A stretch of DNA of 64,000 bases from Solibacteraceae bacterium (GTDB lineage Bacteria > Acidobacteriota > Terriglobia > Bryobacterales > Bryobacteraceae). Below the pieces are notes generated by a model. That model had not been told where the DNA came from, ran no database searches, and was given only the letters and a program-made list of their open reading frames with translations. Location of the stretch: NCBI GenBank assembly GCA_021324015.1, contig JAJPJX010000136.1:124001-188000 (forward strand), written 5' to 3'. Positions 40,412 to 50,400 of this stretch are shown here, piece by piece (the stretch's first letter is position 1; the number at the start of each line of letters is the position of its first letter). Made by a program: the position numbers and the translations under genes.

Positions 40412-41335
40412 ATGCGCAAAATCTCGATTGGTCTGATCGCCGTTCTCGCATTTTTATTCACGGCCTGCGGCAACAAGACCGCGGGCGACCGGCCGCACGC
40501 CACCGTGGTGCTCCGCGACGGCACCCGCGTCTCCGGCTCGGTGATGGCTAGTTCGCCCTCGGAAATCACGATTGCCGGCGACGACGGCTCCAGCCGCACC
40601 ATCCCCATGAGTCAGGTGAAGTCCGTCGACTACGATCAGGCCGCCGCTCCCGCCGCGACCACTACGGCGCAGGCGGAACGTCCGCGGTCCGCGAAGCACG
40701 AGCGCGAATCCGGGGCGCCCTCCGCCGGCCAGGATGCCGGCGCGCTCGCGCCCGATGCGTCCCACGACAGCCATGTCCACCCGGACCAGACCGCGATTCA
40801 AACCAAGACCTACGACCTTGCCGCCGGCACCCAGCTCAGTGTGCGCACCGAGGAAACCATCGATTCCGCCAAGGCCGCCCAAGGGCAGACCTACGCCGCG
40901 GAAATCACCCAGGATGTGCTCGACCCCAGCGGTGCCGTAGTGATTCCCAAGGGCGCCAATGCGCAGATCGTGATCCGCTCGGCATCCGGCGGCGGCCGCA
41001 TCCGCGGCGCCTCCGACCTGGTCCTGGATCTCCAGTCGGTCTCCATCGGCGGACAGCAGTATCAGCTCTCCACCACCGATGTGGCGGAGCGCGGAAAGTC
41101 CGGAGTCGGCGCCAATAAGCGCACCGCCGCCTATACCGGAGGCGGTGCAGCCCTGGGAGCCATCATCGGCGCCATCGCCGGCCACGGAAAAGGCGCCGCC
41201 ATCGGAGCCGCCTCCGGTGCCGGAGCCGGAGCGCTCACCCAGATCCTTACCAAAGGCGGCTCCATCAAAGTGCCCGCCGAATCCATCCTGACCTTCAAGC
41301 TGGACAAGCCCCTCCACATAACCGCCGCCAGCTAG
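40412..41335 (+). CDS. Predicted lipoprotein with glycine-zipper C-terminal region
   Basis: 307 aa. Lipobox LAFLFTAC with Cys after a 15-residue hydrophobic segment, then GNKTAGD. An SH3-like strand segment (ATVVLRDGTRVSGSVM) is followed by a low-complexity His/Ala/Asp linker (about 90-135). The region LAAGTQLSVRTEETIDSAKA and IPKGANAQIVIRSASGGGR resembles envelope proteins with an anchored beta domain, and AAYTGGGAALGAIIGAIAG is a glycine zipper that could insert in a membrane or pack helices. Ends with PAESILTFKLDKPL. Hairpin repeat copy 4 lies 25 nt after the stop. Confidence 0.8.
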   Translation: MRKISIGLIAVLAFLFTACGNKTAGDRPHATVVLRDGTRVSGSVMASSPSEITIAGDDGSSRTIPMSQVKSVDYDQAAAPAATTTAQAERPRSAKHERESGAPSAGQDAGALAPDASHDSHVHPDQTAIQTKTYDLAAGTQLSVRTEETIDSAKAAQGQTYAAEITQDVLDPSGAVVIPKGANAQIVIRSASGGGRIRGASDLVLDLQSVSIGGQQYQLSTTDVAERGKSGVGANKRTAAYTGGGAALGAIIGAIAGHGKGAAIGAASGAGAGALTQILTKGGSIKVPAESILTFKLDKPLHITAAS

Positions 41336-41359
41336 CGCAAATCCGCGACTCAACTGGAA

Positions 41360-41386
41360 CCGAGCCGCGACCGCCGGAGAGCGGTC
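41360..41386 (+). repeat. Intergenic hairpin repeat, copy 4
   Basis: CCGAGCCGCGACCGCCGGAG...GCGGTCG; ACCGC pairs with GCGGT. It sits between the lipoprotein gene and the recombinase remnant. Confidence 0.6.
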
Positions 41387-41406
41387 GAACTCCGCAAAAG
41401 CGCATC

Positions 41407-41857
41407 TTGGCAAGCCTGGAACTTGAGGATTTTCGGTGGCGATCTCGCGTGATCCGTGTACCGCGGCCCAAGGTCGGGACACCGCTGGCGGTACCGCTCA
41501 CCGATGAAGCCGCTACGGCCGTAGCCGCGTACCTGCGACATCGAGCCGGAGATCGCACCGAACGGAAGCTCTTGTTGCGCGTCCGTGCGCCTCGCGGCCC
41601 GATACAGGCGAGCGCGGTTTCCGATGCACTTGATTATTGGGCAGCGTGCGCCGGAGTGCGGCTGCCGGGACTCGGGGGGCCACACACTCTTCGGCACGGC
41701 TGTGGCCATGCACCTGCTCCGCCAAGGCACGCCACTCAAGACCATAGGCGACCTGCTCGGACACCGCAGCGTCGAAAGTACAGGCACGTATCTGCGGCTT
41801 CAAATCGACGACTTGAGCGATGTGGCCCGCTTCCGGCCCAATGCCGCCCGGAGGTGA
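41407..41857 (+). pseudogene. Tyrosine recombinase remnant A (catalytic half)
   Basis: Starts in mid-domain just after the expected first catalytic Arg box (LELEDFRWRSRVIRV). It keeps HTLRHG (His-x-x-Arg), then, in another frame, TAVAMHLLRQGTPLKTIGDL and LGHRSVESTGTYLRL with the nucleophile Tyr. The frame change is explained by loss of one copy of a 5-bp GGCAC repeat at 41693-41700, so this is genuine decay. The N-terminal core-binding domain is absent. The stop precedes by 4 nt the ATG of remnant B, as in tandem recombinase operons. Confidence 0.75.
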
Positions 41858-41861
41858 GATC

Positions 41862-42490
41862 ATGAAAGCGCCTGAGGCATTCGAGTCGCCGATCGGACCG
41901 CGCATAAAGAACTATCTCGCTCTTAAACGCGCGCTGGGCCGGCGTGCGATTTGGATGGCGTATATCCTCCGGGGTGTGGACCGGTTCCTCGTCTCCTGCC
42001 GTGCCACGGATCTGACGCGTGATGCCTTCGCGGTTTGGGCTGAGTCGATGGCCTCTGTGCACGCGAGCACCCGGCGCACGCGGCTGCGTGCGGTGTATCA
42101 ATTCTGCGTTTTGCCAATGCGAGGACCCCCCACGCCTTTGTGCCCGATCCGACGCAGCTTCCGCCTCTGGCACCTCGGCCGTTTCCCTACATCTATTCGA
42201 TAACGACCTCGTTCGCCTGCTAGCCGCCGCAGATGCACTGGCCCCGCACCAAGGGTTGCCATCGCAACGCGAGGTGGCCCGGGCGGCCATCGTTGTGCTT
42301 TGCACAACCGGTCTGCGTCGGGGCGAACTGGTGCGCCTGACTCTCGGCGACTACGACGAGACGGCCCAAGTATCCCACGTGCGCCGGACAACGTTCGACA
42401 AGTCACGCCTCGTGCCTCTGTCTGCGGACACCACGGTGGAACTTTGTCGCTACCTGACGGCTCGGCGCCGGTTCGGCGCCCCTCGTGATA
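41862..42490 (+). pseudogene. Tyrosine recombinase remnant B (N-terminal and first catalytic box)
   Basis: From ATG 41862: SPIGPRIKNYLALKRALGRR, the core-binding domain. Frames change near 42110-42130 and again near 42190; afterwards LVRLLAAADALAPHQGLPSQ and CTTGLRRGELVRLTLGDYD (catalytic Arg) continue, ending abruptly at RYLTARRRFGAP. The C-terminal HxxR and Tyr boxes are missing. Together with remnant A it suggests a decayed tandem of recombinases such as a RIT element. 42491-42625 shows nothing recognisable. Confidence 0.7.
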
Positions 42491-42625
42491 GGTACCGGAG
42501 CATACGTCCGTAATACGTGGGTTGCCGCTATCGAGCTGCTATCGGGAATGATAAGCGCGCCAGCACCTGACGAACCATGCTGACGCGTAGTTGTCAATGC
42601 TGTCGCGGCAACCTCATGGGTCCAG

Positions 42626-43570
42626 TCACATGTGCCGCTGGAGAAATTCGAGGGCGCGCGCAAAGGCCTGCGCGACGACGGGATCGGACATGCGCTTGCC
42701 GCCATCAAAGCCGTGCGGTCCTCCGGGGATGGTGATGAACTGGTGCTCCACACCCCGGCGGGCGAGTTCGGCATCCATGGCCACGGACTGCTGGTAGGGC
42801 ACATCGGTGTCGGCGTCGCCGTGCAGCAGCATCGTGGGCGGGTAGTCCCTGGTGATGTTGCGGATGGGGCAGTAGCGGTCGAAGGCCCGCGGCTGAGTGA
42901 CAGGATCGAGGCCCGCTACTTCCTGGGGCCAGATGCCGTGCTGGCGGCAGTAAAGGTAAAACCGGCCGCGGTTGTTGGGTGAGCCGGCGCCGGTGAGAAC
43001 TTTCCCGCCCACGGCCGCGTAGGCCTCCTCCCGGGAGACGGCGGGGGAACGCAGATAGAACGGATCTGGCTTGCCATACCAGGGACCGTCGATATCGCCG
43101 TAGCCGTAGAACGCGACCAGCGCCTTCGGACGGGGCCGCAGCATGTCGCCGCACATGAGCGTGAGGTAGCCGCCCGCCGAGCCGCCCACCACGGCGATGC
43201 GGTTGGGATCGATGGCGAACAGCCCGGGGCCTTTCGCGCGCAACCAGGCGTAGGCGTCCCGGACGTCTTCGAGGATGGCCGGGAGTTTCACTTCGGGGGC
43301 CAGGCGGTAGTCGATCGAGACAACGGTGAAGCCCGCACCCACGTATTTTTCCATCTGCAGCGGGTTGAGGTTGCCGCGCTGGCCCATGATGAGCGCGCCC
43401 CCGTGAATCCAGAGGATGGCGGGGCGGCTCCGGCCGTCCGGAATGCGATAGACGTCGGCATGGATCTCCGTGCCGTCCACCACCTTATAGACGTAAGTCT
43501 GTTTGGATATCTCCGGCGGAGCGGCAAAGCTGGTCCCGGCGCAGAGTAGCAACAGCAAACGGGTAGTCAC
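42626..43570 (-). CDS. Alpha/beta hydrolase (acetyl esterase / HSL-like), exported
   Basis: 314 aa with GTG start at 43570 giving signal VTTRLLLLLCAGTSFA; the frame opens to 43642, but that part is unlike a signal. Hormone-sensitive-lipase type: LWIHGGALIMG (oxyanion HGG), VVGGSAGGYLTLM (nucleophile Ser), HGDADTDVPYQQSV (Asp) and GGPHGFDGG (His). Probably deacetylates or de-esterifies carbohydrates. It is divergent from the PSD1 gene, which begins 26 nt away. Confidence 0.85.
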   Translation of the reverse strand: MTTRLLLLLCAGTSFAAPPEISKQTYVYKVVDGTEIHADVYRIPDGRSRPAILWIHGGALIMGQRGNLNPLQMEKYVGAGFTVVSIDYRLAPEVKLPAILEDVRDAYAWLRAKGPGLFAIDPNRIAVVGGSAGGYLTLMCGDMLRPRPKALVAFYGYGDIDGPWYGKPDPFYLRSPAVSREEAYAAVGGKVLTGAGSPNNRGRFYLYCRQHGIWPQEVAGLDPVTQPRAFDRYCPIRNITRDYPPTMLLHGDADTDVPYQQSVAMDAELARRGVEHQFITIPGGPHGFDGGKRMSDPVVAQAFARALEFLQRHM

Positions 43571-43575
43571 CTTGA

Positions 43576-43581
43576 TATGAT
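43576..43581 (+). promoter_or_regulatory. -10-like box (TATGAT) for the PSD1 gene
   Basis: TATGAT 15 nt before the ATG at 43597 (24 nt before ATG 43606). Confidence 0.4.
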
Positions 43582-43596
43582 GACGGGAAATCCGGG

Positions 43597-46020
43597 ATGC
43601 TGGGCATGAGAATTTCGGTTGTCGCATGGGTGTCGATGGCACTTCAGGCCGCGGCGGGGCAGACGCTGCCGGCGCGGGCGGTGGCCCTGCTCGGTGAGCG
43701 CTGCGGCGCCTGCCACGGCCAGAAGACCGGCATGTCGGGCTTGCGGCTCACTTCGCGCGAGAGCCTGATCGAGGGCGGCAAACGCGGCCCGGCCATCCAG
43801 CCCGGGCACGCGGACGAGAGCCTGTTGCTGCGAGCGGTCCTGCACCGCGGCCCGGTATCCATGCCTCCCGGCGGCCGGCTTTCGGGCGAGGAAATCGAAA
43901 CCCTGCGATCCTGGATCGACCAGGGGGCGGAGTGGCCCGCGGGGCCGGTGAAAGCGCCGACGGCCGCGTGGTGGGCATTCCGCAAGCCCGGGCGGCCGGA
44001 GGTTCCCGCAACGGCGGACGCCGCCACGCCTGCGGACGCCTTCCTCCTCGAAAAGATGCGCGCCGCCGGCGTGGAACCGGCGCCGGAGGCGGACCGGCTG
44101 ACCCTGCTGCGGCGCGCCAGTTTCGATCTCACCGGATTACCGCCCTCGCCGGAGCAAGTGCGCGCGTTTCTCAACGACGCCTCGCCCCAGGCTTGGGAGA
44201 AGGTGGTGGACGCGCTGCTGGCCTCGCCGCGCTACGGCGAGAAGTGGGGCCGCATCTGGCTGGACCTGGTGCGCTACGGCGACACCTCCGGCTTCGAGCA
44301 GGACCCCTACATCCTGGAGGCCTGGCGCTACCGGGATTATGTGATCCAGTCGTTCAACAGCGACAAGCCTTACGACCGCTTCGCCAAAGAACAGATTGCC
44401 GGCGACGAACTGTGGCCGGACGATCCGCAGGCGAAGACGGGAACGGGCTTCTTCCGGGTAGGCACCAACCGTGACATGCTCTTCAAGGTCGAAGACTTGA
44501 ACCGGGTGGAGAAGCTCACCGACTACGTGGATACGACTTCTTCGGTGTTCCTGGGCCTGACGGTGGGCTGCGCCCGCTGCCACGACCACAAGTTCGATCC
44601 CATCCCGCAGCGCGACTACTACCGGATGCAGGCGATCTTCGCGCCGGCGGTGAACGACCGGGTGTTTCTGGAATACAACGACGCGCGCTTCTACGACCTA
44701 GCGGCCAACACGCGCGAGTTCCGGCTGCGCCAGATCGGGCGGGAGATCGGGCGCATCGAGAAGCCTTACCGGGAACGGCTGCAAGAGGAGAAGGCCGCCC
44801 ACCTGCCCGCGGCCGTGCAGGCAGCGCGCCGCACCAAGGCGGCGGCGCGCACGCCCGAACAGCAGGCCATTGCGGCCGAATCCGATAAGCAGATCAAGCC
44901 CAGCGACGAGGAAGTGCTGGCGGCGCTCAGCCCGGCGGACGCGGAGCGCATCCAGGCCATCGAGAAGCGCCTGCTGAACATGTTCGCCGGCTACGGGCCT
45001 CCGCCGATGTCGCCGGGCATCATCGACGTGGGCCGCGAAGCGCCGCGGACCTATATCGCACTGCGGGGCAATCCGGACGCGCCCGGCGACGAAGTGGGGC
45101 CGGGGTTCCTGAGCTGCCTGGGCGGCGGGGACGTGCCGGATCCGCCGCTTCACGCGCGCACCACCGGGCGGCGCAAGGCCCTGGCCGAATGGATCGCCAG
45201 CGCGGATAATCCGCTGTTCGCGCGGGTGATGGTGAATCGCATCTGGCAGGGGCACTTCGGCTACGGCCTGCTGCGCACGCCCAGCGATTTCGGCACCCGC
45301 GCCGGCCAGCCTTCGCACCCGGAGCTGCTGGACTGGCTGGCCACCGAATTCGCCGCGCGCCATTGGTCGATCAAGGCCATGCACCGGATGATGATGCTTT
45401 CGGCAGCGTACCGGCGCAGCGCCAACGCCACCGAATCAGCGCGCATCAAAGACCCGGCCAACATGCTGGTTTCGCACATGAACCGGCGGCGGCTGGAAGC
45501 CGAGGAGATCCGCGACGCCGTGCTCCAGGCGGCGGGCACGCTGAACCTGCAGATGGGCGGCATGCCGGTGGTGCCGCCGCTCGAAGCGCAAGAGCTGTAC
45601 GGCATCATCGGCAAGCCGGAGAATGCGTGGGTGGTGACGCCGGACCCCGCCGAGCACACGCGCCGGAGCGTGTACCTGATCGTGCGGCGGACCTTCCAGC
45701 AGCCGATGTTCGAGGCCTTTGACGCGCCGGACGGTGTGTTCTCCTGCCCGCGCCGGACGGAGAGCACCACCGCGCCGCAGTCGCTGGCGCTGCTCAACAG
45801 CCGCTTTATGCTGGAGCAGGCGCGCGCGCTGGCGGCCAAGATCCGAGGCGTAGAGGACGCCTGGGAGCGGGTGCTGGAGCGCGCGCCGAGCCCGGGCGAG
45901 AAGAGGGCCGCCGAGGAATTTCTGGCGCGGCAGAAGGCGCGCCTGGGATCGGACGAGGCGGCGCGGGTGGAACTGGTACGCGGCCTGCTCAACCTGAACG
46001 AGTTTCTGTATGTGGACTAG
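43597..46020 (+). CDS. PSD1-type cytochrome c plus DUF1549/DUF1553 protein
   Basis: 807 aa. Signal sequence followed by a heme-binding GERCGACHG (Cys36, Cys39, His40) in a planctomycete-type cytochrome domain. DUF1549 (SPRYGEKWGRIWLDLVRYGD) comes next, and DUF1553 (NPLFARVMVNRIWQGHFGYG to FQQPMFEAFDAPDGVF) ends the protein. A coiled-coil Ala/Glu-rich linker lies near 400-445. These proteins are common in Planctomycetes and Solibacter-like acidobacteria, usually next to DUF1501 genes; a role in polysaccharide or sulfated-glycan degradation has been suggested, not shown. ATG at 43606 is an alternative start. Confidence 0.92.
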   Translation: MLGMRISVVAWVSMALQAAAGQTLPARAVALLGERCGACHGQKTGMSGLRLTSRESLIEGGKRGPAIQPGHADESLLLRAVLHRGPVSMPPGGRLSGEEIETLRSWIDQGAEWPAGPVKAPTAAWWAFRKPGRPEVPATADAATPADAFLLEKMRAAGVEPAPEADRLTLLRRASFDLTGLPPSPEQVRAFLNDASPQAWEKVVDALLASPRYGEKWGRIWLDLVRYGDTSGFEQDPYILEAWRYRDYVIQSFNSDKPYDRFAKEQIAGDELWPDDPQAKTGTGFFRVGTNRDMLFKVEDLNRVEKLTDYVDTTSSVFLGLTVGCARCHDHKFDPIPQRDYYRMQAIFAPAVNDRVFLEYNDARFYDLAANTREFRLRQIGREIGRIEKPYRERLQEEKAAHLPAAVQAARRTKAAARTPEQQAIAAESDKQIKPSDEEVLAALSPADAERIQAIEKRLLNMFAGYGPPPMSPGIIDVGREAPRTYIALRGNPDAPGDEVGPGFLSCLGGGDVPDPPLHARTTGRRKALAEWIASADNPLFARVMVNRIWQGHFGYGLLRTPSDFGTRAGQPSHPELLDWLATEFAARHWSIKAMHRMMMLSAAYRRSANATESARIKDPANMLVSHMNRRRLEAEEIRDAVLQAAGTLNLQMGGMPVVPPLEAQELYGIIGKPENAWVVTPDPAEHTRRSVYLIVRRTFQQPMFEAFDAPDGVFSCPRRTESTTAPQSLALLNSRFMLEQARALAAKIRGVEDAWERVLERAPSPGEKRAAEEFLARQKARLGSDEAARVELVRGLLNLNEFLYVD

Positions 46021-47416
46021 CCTGACCAGACGGGACCTGTTGTGCCGCGCGGGCCGGGGGTTCGGCGCGGTGGCCCTGGCCGCCATGCTAGAGGCCGAAA
46101 CCAATCCTCTGGCCCCCAAGCGGCCCATGCTGCCGGCCAAAGCGAAGAGCATCATCTACCTGTTCATGCACGGCGGCGTGAGTCACGTGGACACCTTCGA
46201 CCCCAAGCCGGAACTCACCAGGCGCACGGGGCAGCCGCTCTCGGTGGAACTGGCGCGGACCATCAAGACCAGCTTCATCCACGACCCCACCAAGGCGATT
46301 CTGCGGGGCAGCCCGTGGCAGTTCCGGCCAGGCGGCACCTGCGGCACGCCGGTCTCCGACCTGTATCCGCACCTGCGGAAGCGCATGGACGATATCGCGG
46401 TGCTGCGCAGTTGCTACGGGGACGTGTTCGACCACGCGCCGGCCATCTACCTGAGGAACACGGGCTCGCAGTTTCCCGGGCGGCCCTGCCTGGGCTCCTG
46501 GGTCACCTACGGGCTGGGCACGGAAAACCAGAATCTGCCGGCCTTCGTGGTGATGACTGATGGCTCGACCAAATCCGGACCGCCCGCCTATGGCGCGGGC
46601 TTCCTGCCGGCGGTCTACCAGGGAACGGTATTCCGCGGCGGCGCGAACCCGATTCTGTATCTCGAAAATCCGCCGGGCATCCCGGCCGAAGTGCAGCGCG
46701 AAACGCTGAGCTTCATCCGCCGGGTGGACGAGATGCACGAGGCGGCGCGGCCGGGTGATTCCACGCTCGAGGCGCGCATCTCCTCTTACGAACTGGCCTA
46801 CCGGATGCAAAGCGCGGCCCCGGAGGCGGTGGATTTCCGGAAGGAGACGGCGGCCACGCGGGGGCTTTACGGAATAGATGAACCTTTAACTGAGGATTTT
46901 GGTCGTAAATGTTTGCTAACTAGGCGCTTAGTAGAGCGTGGAGTGCGCTTCGTGCAGCTCTATTCCGGGACCAACGTGGGGGACGACTGGGATAACGCGC
47001 ACACAGACCTGGTGGGCTCGCACACGCGCATGGCGGGCAAGACGGACCGGCCCATCGCCGGGTTGCTGGAAGACCTCAAAGGCCGGGGCCTGCTGGATTC
47101 GACCCTGGTGGTTTGGGGCGGCGAGTTCGGGCGGACGCCGCTTTCGCAGGGGCAGAACGGGCGGGATCATCATCCCTACGGGTTCACCATGTGGCTGGCG
47201 GGCGGCGGCGTGCGCGGCGGGCAGGTGCTGGGCGCCACCGACGAATTCGGCGTGCAGGCAGCGGAGATGCGCGTGGATGCCCACGACGTGAACGCCACGC
47301 TGCTGCGGCTGATCGGCCTGGATCACGAGAAGCTGACCTATTTCTACCAGGGGCGCGATCAGCGCCTCACGGACGTACACGGGCAGGCGGAGTTCACGCG
47401 CAAGTTGACGGCATAG
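46010..47416 (+). CDS. DUF1501 family protein, Tat-exported
   Basis: 468 aa. Starts 11 nt inside the 3' end of the PSD1 gene. Tat signal SLTRRDLLCRAGRGFG. The body is DUF1501 (alkaline-phosphatase-like fold): IIYLFMHGGVSHVDTFDPKP near residue 50, LLTRRLVERGVRFVQLYSG, WGGEFGRTPL and GRDHHPYGFTMWLAGGGV with His/Asp metal ligands. About 23 codons (46868-46937) use AT-rich synonyms unlike the rest of the gene while the protein stays in family register. It is probably functionally coupled to the PSD1 protein. Confidence 0.92.
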   Translation: MWTSLTRRDLLCRAGRGFGAVALAAMLEAETNPLAPKRPMLPAKAKSIIYLFMHGGVSHVDTFDPKPELTRRTGQPLSVELARTIKTSFIHDPTKAILRGSPWQFRPGGTCGTPVSDLYPHLRKRMDDIAVLRSCYGDVFDHAPAIYLRNTGSQFPGRPCLGSWVTYGLGTENQNLPAFVVMTDGSTKSGPPAYGAGFLPAVYQGTVFRGGANPILYLENPPGIPAEVQRETLSFIRRVDEMHEAARPGDSTLEARISSYELAYRMQSAAPEAVDFRKETAATRGLYGIDEPLTEDFGRKCLLTRRLVERGVRFVQLYSGTNVGDDWDNAHTDLVGSHTRMAGKTDRPIAGLLEDLKGRGLLDSTLVVWGGEFGRTPLSQGQNGRDHHPYGFTMWLAGGGVRGGQVLGATDEFGVQAAEMRVDAHDVNATLLRLIGLDHEKLTYFYQGRDQRLTDVHGQAEFTRKLTA

Positions 47417-47486
47417 TTCGTAAACCTCGCGCGTAACCGGAGGCGCGGGCGGGCCGCCAAAGACAAAGATCATCTGAGGAACTGAC

Positions 47487-50400
47487 TTGGAGATTTCGGC
47501 GCATTTCATCCGGCGGCCCATTGCCACCAGCCTGATCATGCTGGCGATCGCGCTGTTCGGGGTGCTGGCGTACCGCGCGCTGCCGGTGAGCGATTTGCCC
47601 AACGTGGACTTCCCGACGCTGGTGGTTTCCGCCAGCCTGCCGGGCGCCAACCCGGACACCATGGCTTCCGCCGTGGCCACGCCGCTCGAGCGCCAGTTCA
47701 CGATGATCGCGGGGCTGGACTCGATGATCTCGACCAGTTCGCTGGGCAACACGCAGGTCACCCTGCAATTCGACCTGGGGCGGGACCTGGACGGCGCAGC
47801 CGTGGACGTGGAGACAGCCATCGCCGAGGCCACGCCTCTGCTGCCCCCGGGCATGCCGGCCCCACCCTCCTTCCGCAAGTACAATCCGGCCGATTCGCCG
47901 GTGATGTTCCTGGGCGTCTTCTCCGAGACCTTGCCCATCTGGACCGTGGACGAATACGCCGAGACTACCATCGCGCAACGCATCTCCATGGTTTCCGGCG
48001 TGGCGCAGGTGATGGTGTTCGGTACGCAGAAGTACGCCGTGCGCGTGCAGGTGGACCCGGACAGGCTGGCCGCGCGGCAGATCGGGCTCAACGAAGTGGC
48101 CGGCACCCTGCAGGATTGGAACGTGAACATCCCGACGGGCACGCTCTACGGCCCGCAGCGCGCGTTCAACGTGCAGGTGAGCGGCCAACTCATGAAGGCC
48201 GAAGACTACCGGCCCATGATCGTGGCCTGGCGGAACGGCTCCCCTGTGCGCCTGGAGGACCTGGCCAGGGTGATCGACAGCGTGGAGGACGATAAGACAG
48301 CTTCCTGGATGTACCTGAACGGGCACGGGCGCAAGGCCATCAACCTGGCGGTGATGCGCCAGCCCGGCAGCAATACCATCGAGGTGACCGACGCCATTCG
48401 CAAGCTGCTGCCGGTGTTCCAGGCGCAGCTACCGCCGTCGGTGCAATTGACCATCCGCGGCGACCGCTCGGTGAACATCCGGGAGGCCTTTCACGACGTG
48501 CAGACCACCATGATGCTGACGCTCGGGCTGGTGATCCTGGTGATCTTCCTGTTCCTGCGCAACGTCTCGGCCACCATGATTCCCAGCCTGGCGCTGCCCT
48601 TCTCCATCGTGGGCACTTTCTCGGTGATGTACCTGCTGGACTACAGCCTGGACAACATCTCCATGATGGCGCTGATTCTGTCCATCGGGTTCGTGGTGGA
48701 CGACGCCATCGTGATGCTGGAAAACACGGTGCGGCACCTGGAACAGGGAGAATTGCCCATGCAGGCGGCGCTGCGGGGCTCGCGGGAGATCGGCTTCACC
48801 ATCGTCTCCATGACCATCTCGCTCGCGGCGGTGTTCATCCCGGTGTTGTTCATGGGCGGGATCATGGGGCGGCTGCTGCGGGAATTCGCGGTCACTATCT
48901 GCGCGGCTATCCTGATTTCGGGGATGGTCTCGGTCTCGCTCACGCCCATGTTGTGCAGCCGCTTCCTGCGCAGGCCCGGGGATCAGTCCGGCAGCTTCTA
49001 CCGGGTAACGGAATTCTTTTTTCAGTCCATGCTGCGCGCCTACAGCGGCAGCCTGCGCTGGGTGCTGAACCACCGCCCCGTGATGCTGGCGCTCTTCCTG
49101 GCGGTGCTGAGCGCCACCGGCTACCTGTACGTCAAGGTGCCCAAGGGCTTCATCCCGGACCAGGACAACGACCAGATGTACGTGAACACAGAGGCCCTCC
49201 AGGGCACCTCGTTCTACCAGATGGAGGAATACCAGCAGAAGGTGGCCTCCATCGTGAGGGAAGACCCGAACGTGGAGACCTTCATGTCCTACGTGGGGGG
49301 CAATTTCAACGGGGGATCGAACTACGGCCGCATGTTCGTGCAGTTGATCCCGCGGCGCAAACGCCAACTGAAGGCCGATGAAGTGCTCCAGGAGCTGCGC
49401 GGCAGGCTGCAAGGCATTCCGGGCATGCGCGTGTACCTGACGCTGCCTCCGGCCATCCGCATCGGCGGCCATCCGTCGAAGACGGCCTACGATTTCACGC
49501 TGCAAGGGCCGGACACCGCGGAACTCTACCGCCAGGCGCAGCGGTTCGAGCGCCTGGCCGCGCGCCTTCCCGGATTACAGGACGTCAACAGCGACCTGCA
49601 AATCAAGACGCCGCGGGTGAACGTGGAACTGGATCGGGACAAGGCAGCGGCCCTAGCGCTGAACACGGCCGATATCGAAGGCGCGCTCTACAGCGCCTAC
49701 GGGCCGCGCTGGGCATCCACCATCTACTCCCCCATCAACCAGTACCGCGTGCTGCTGGAACTGGAGCAGAAATACCAGATGCACGCTGACGCGCTCTCCC
49801 AGCTCTACTTCAAGTCCACCGACGGCCATCTCATCCCCCTGAATACCTTCTGCCGCATCTGGGAGGACGCCGGACCGCAAAGCATCAACCACTCCGGCCA
49901 GTTGCCCTCGGTGACGATTTCCTTCAACCTGAAGCCCGGCACGTCGCTGGGCGACGCGGTGAGCGCCATGGAGGAACTGGCCCTGAACAACCTGCCGGAC
50001 AGCATCCGGACCAGCTTCCAGGGCACGGCCAAGGCGTTTCAGAGCTCACTGAAGAACATGGGCATCCTGTTGCTGGTGGCCATCATGGTGGTCTATATCG
50101 TGCTGGGCGTGCTGTATGAGAGCTACGTGCACCCCATCACCATCCTTTCCGGGCTGCCTTCGGCGGGCTTCGGCGCGCTGTTGACCCTGCTGCTGTTCCA
50201 TGTGGAGCTGAGTATTTACGCCTTCGTGGGGTTGATCATGCTGATCGGCATCGTGAAGAAGAACGCCATCATGCAGATCGACTTCGCGCTGGAAGCCGAG
50301 CGCAGCCGCGGCCTGGCGCCCAAGGAAGCCATCTTCCAGGGCTGCGTGATCCGTTTCCGGCCCATCATGATGACCACCATGGCGGCGCTGCTGGGAGCGC

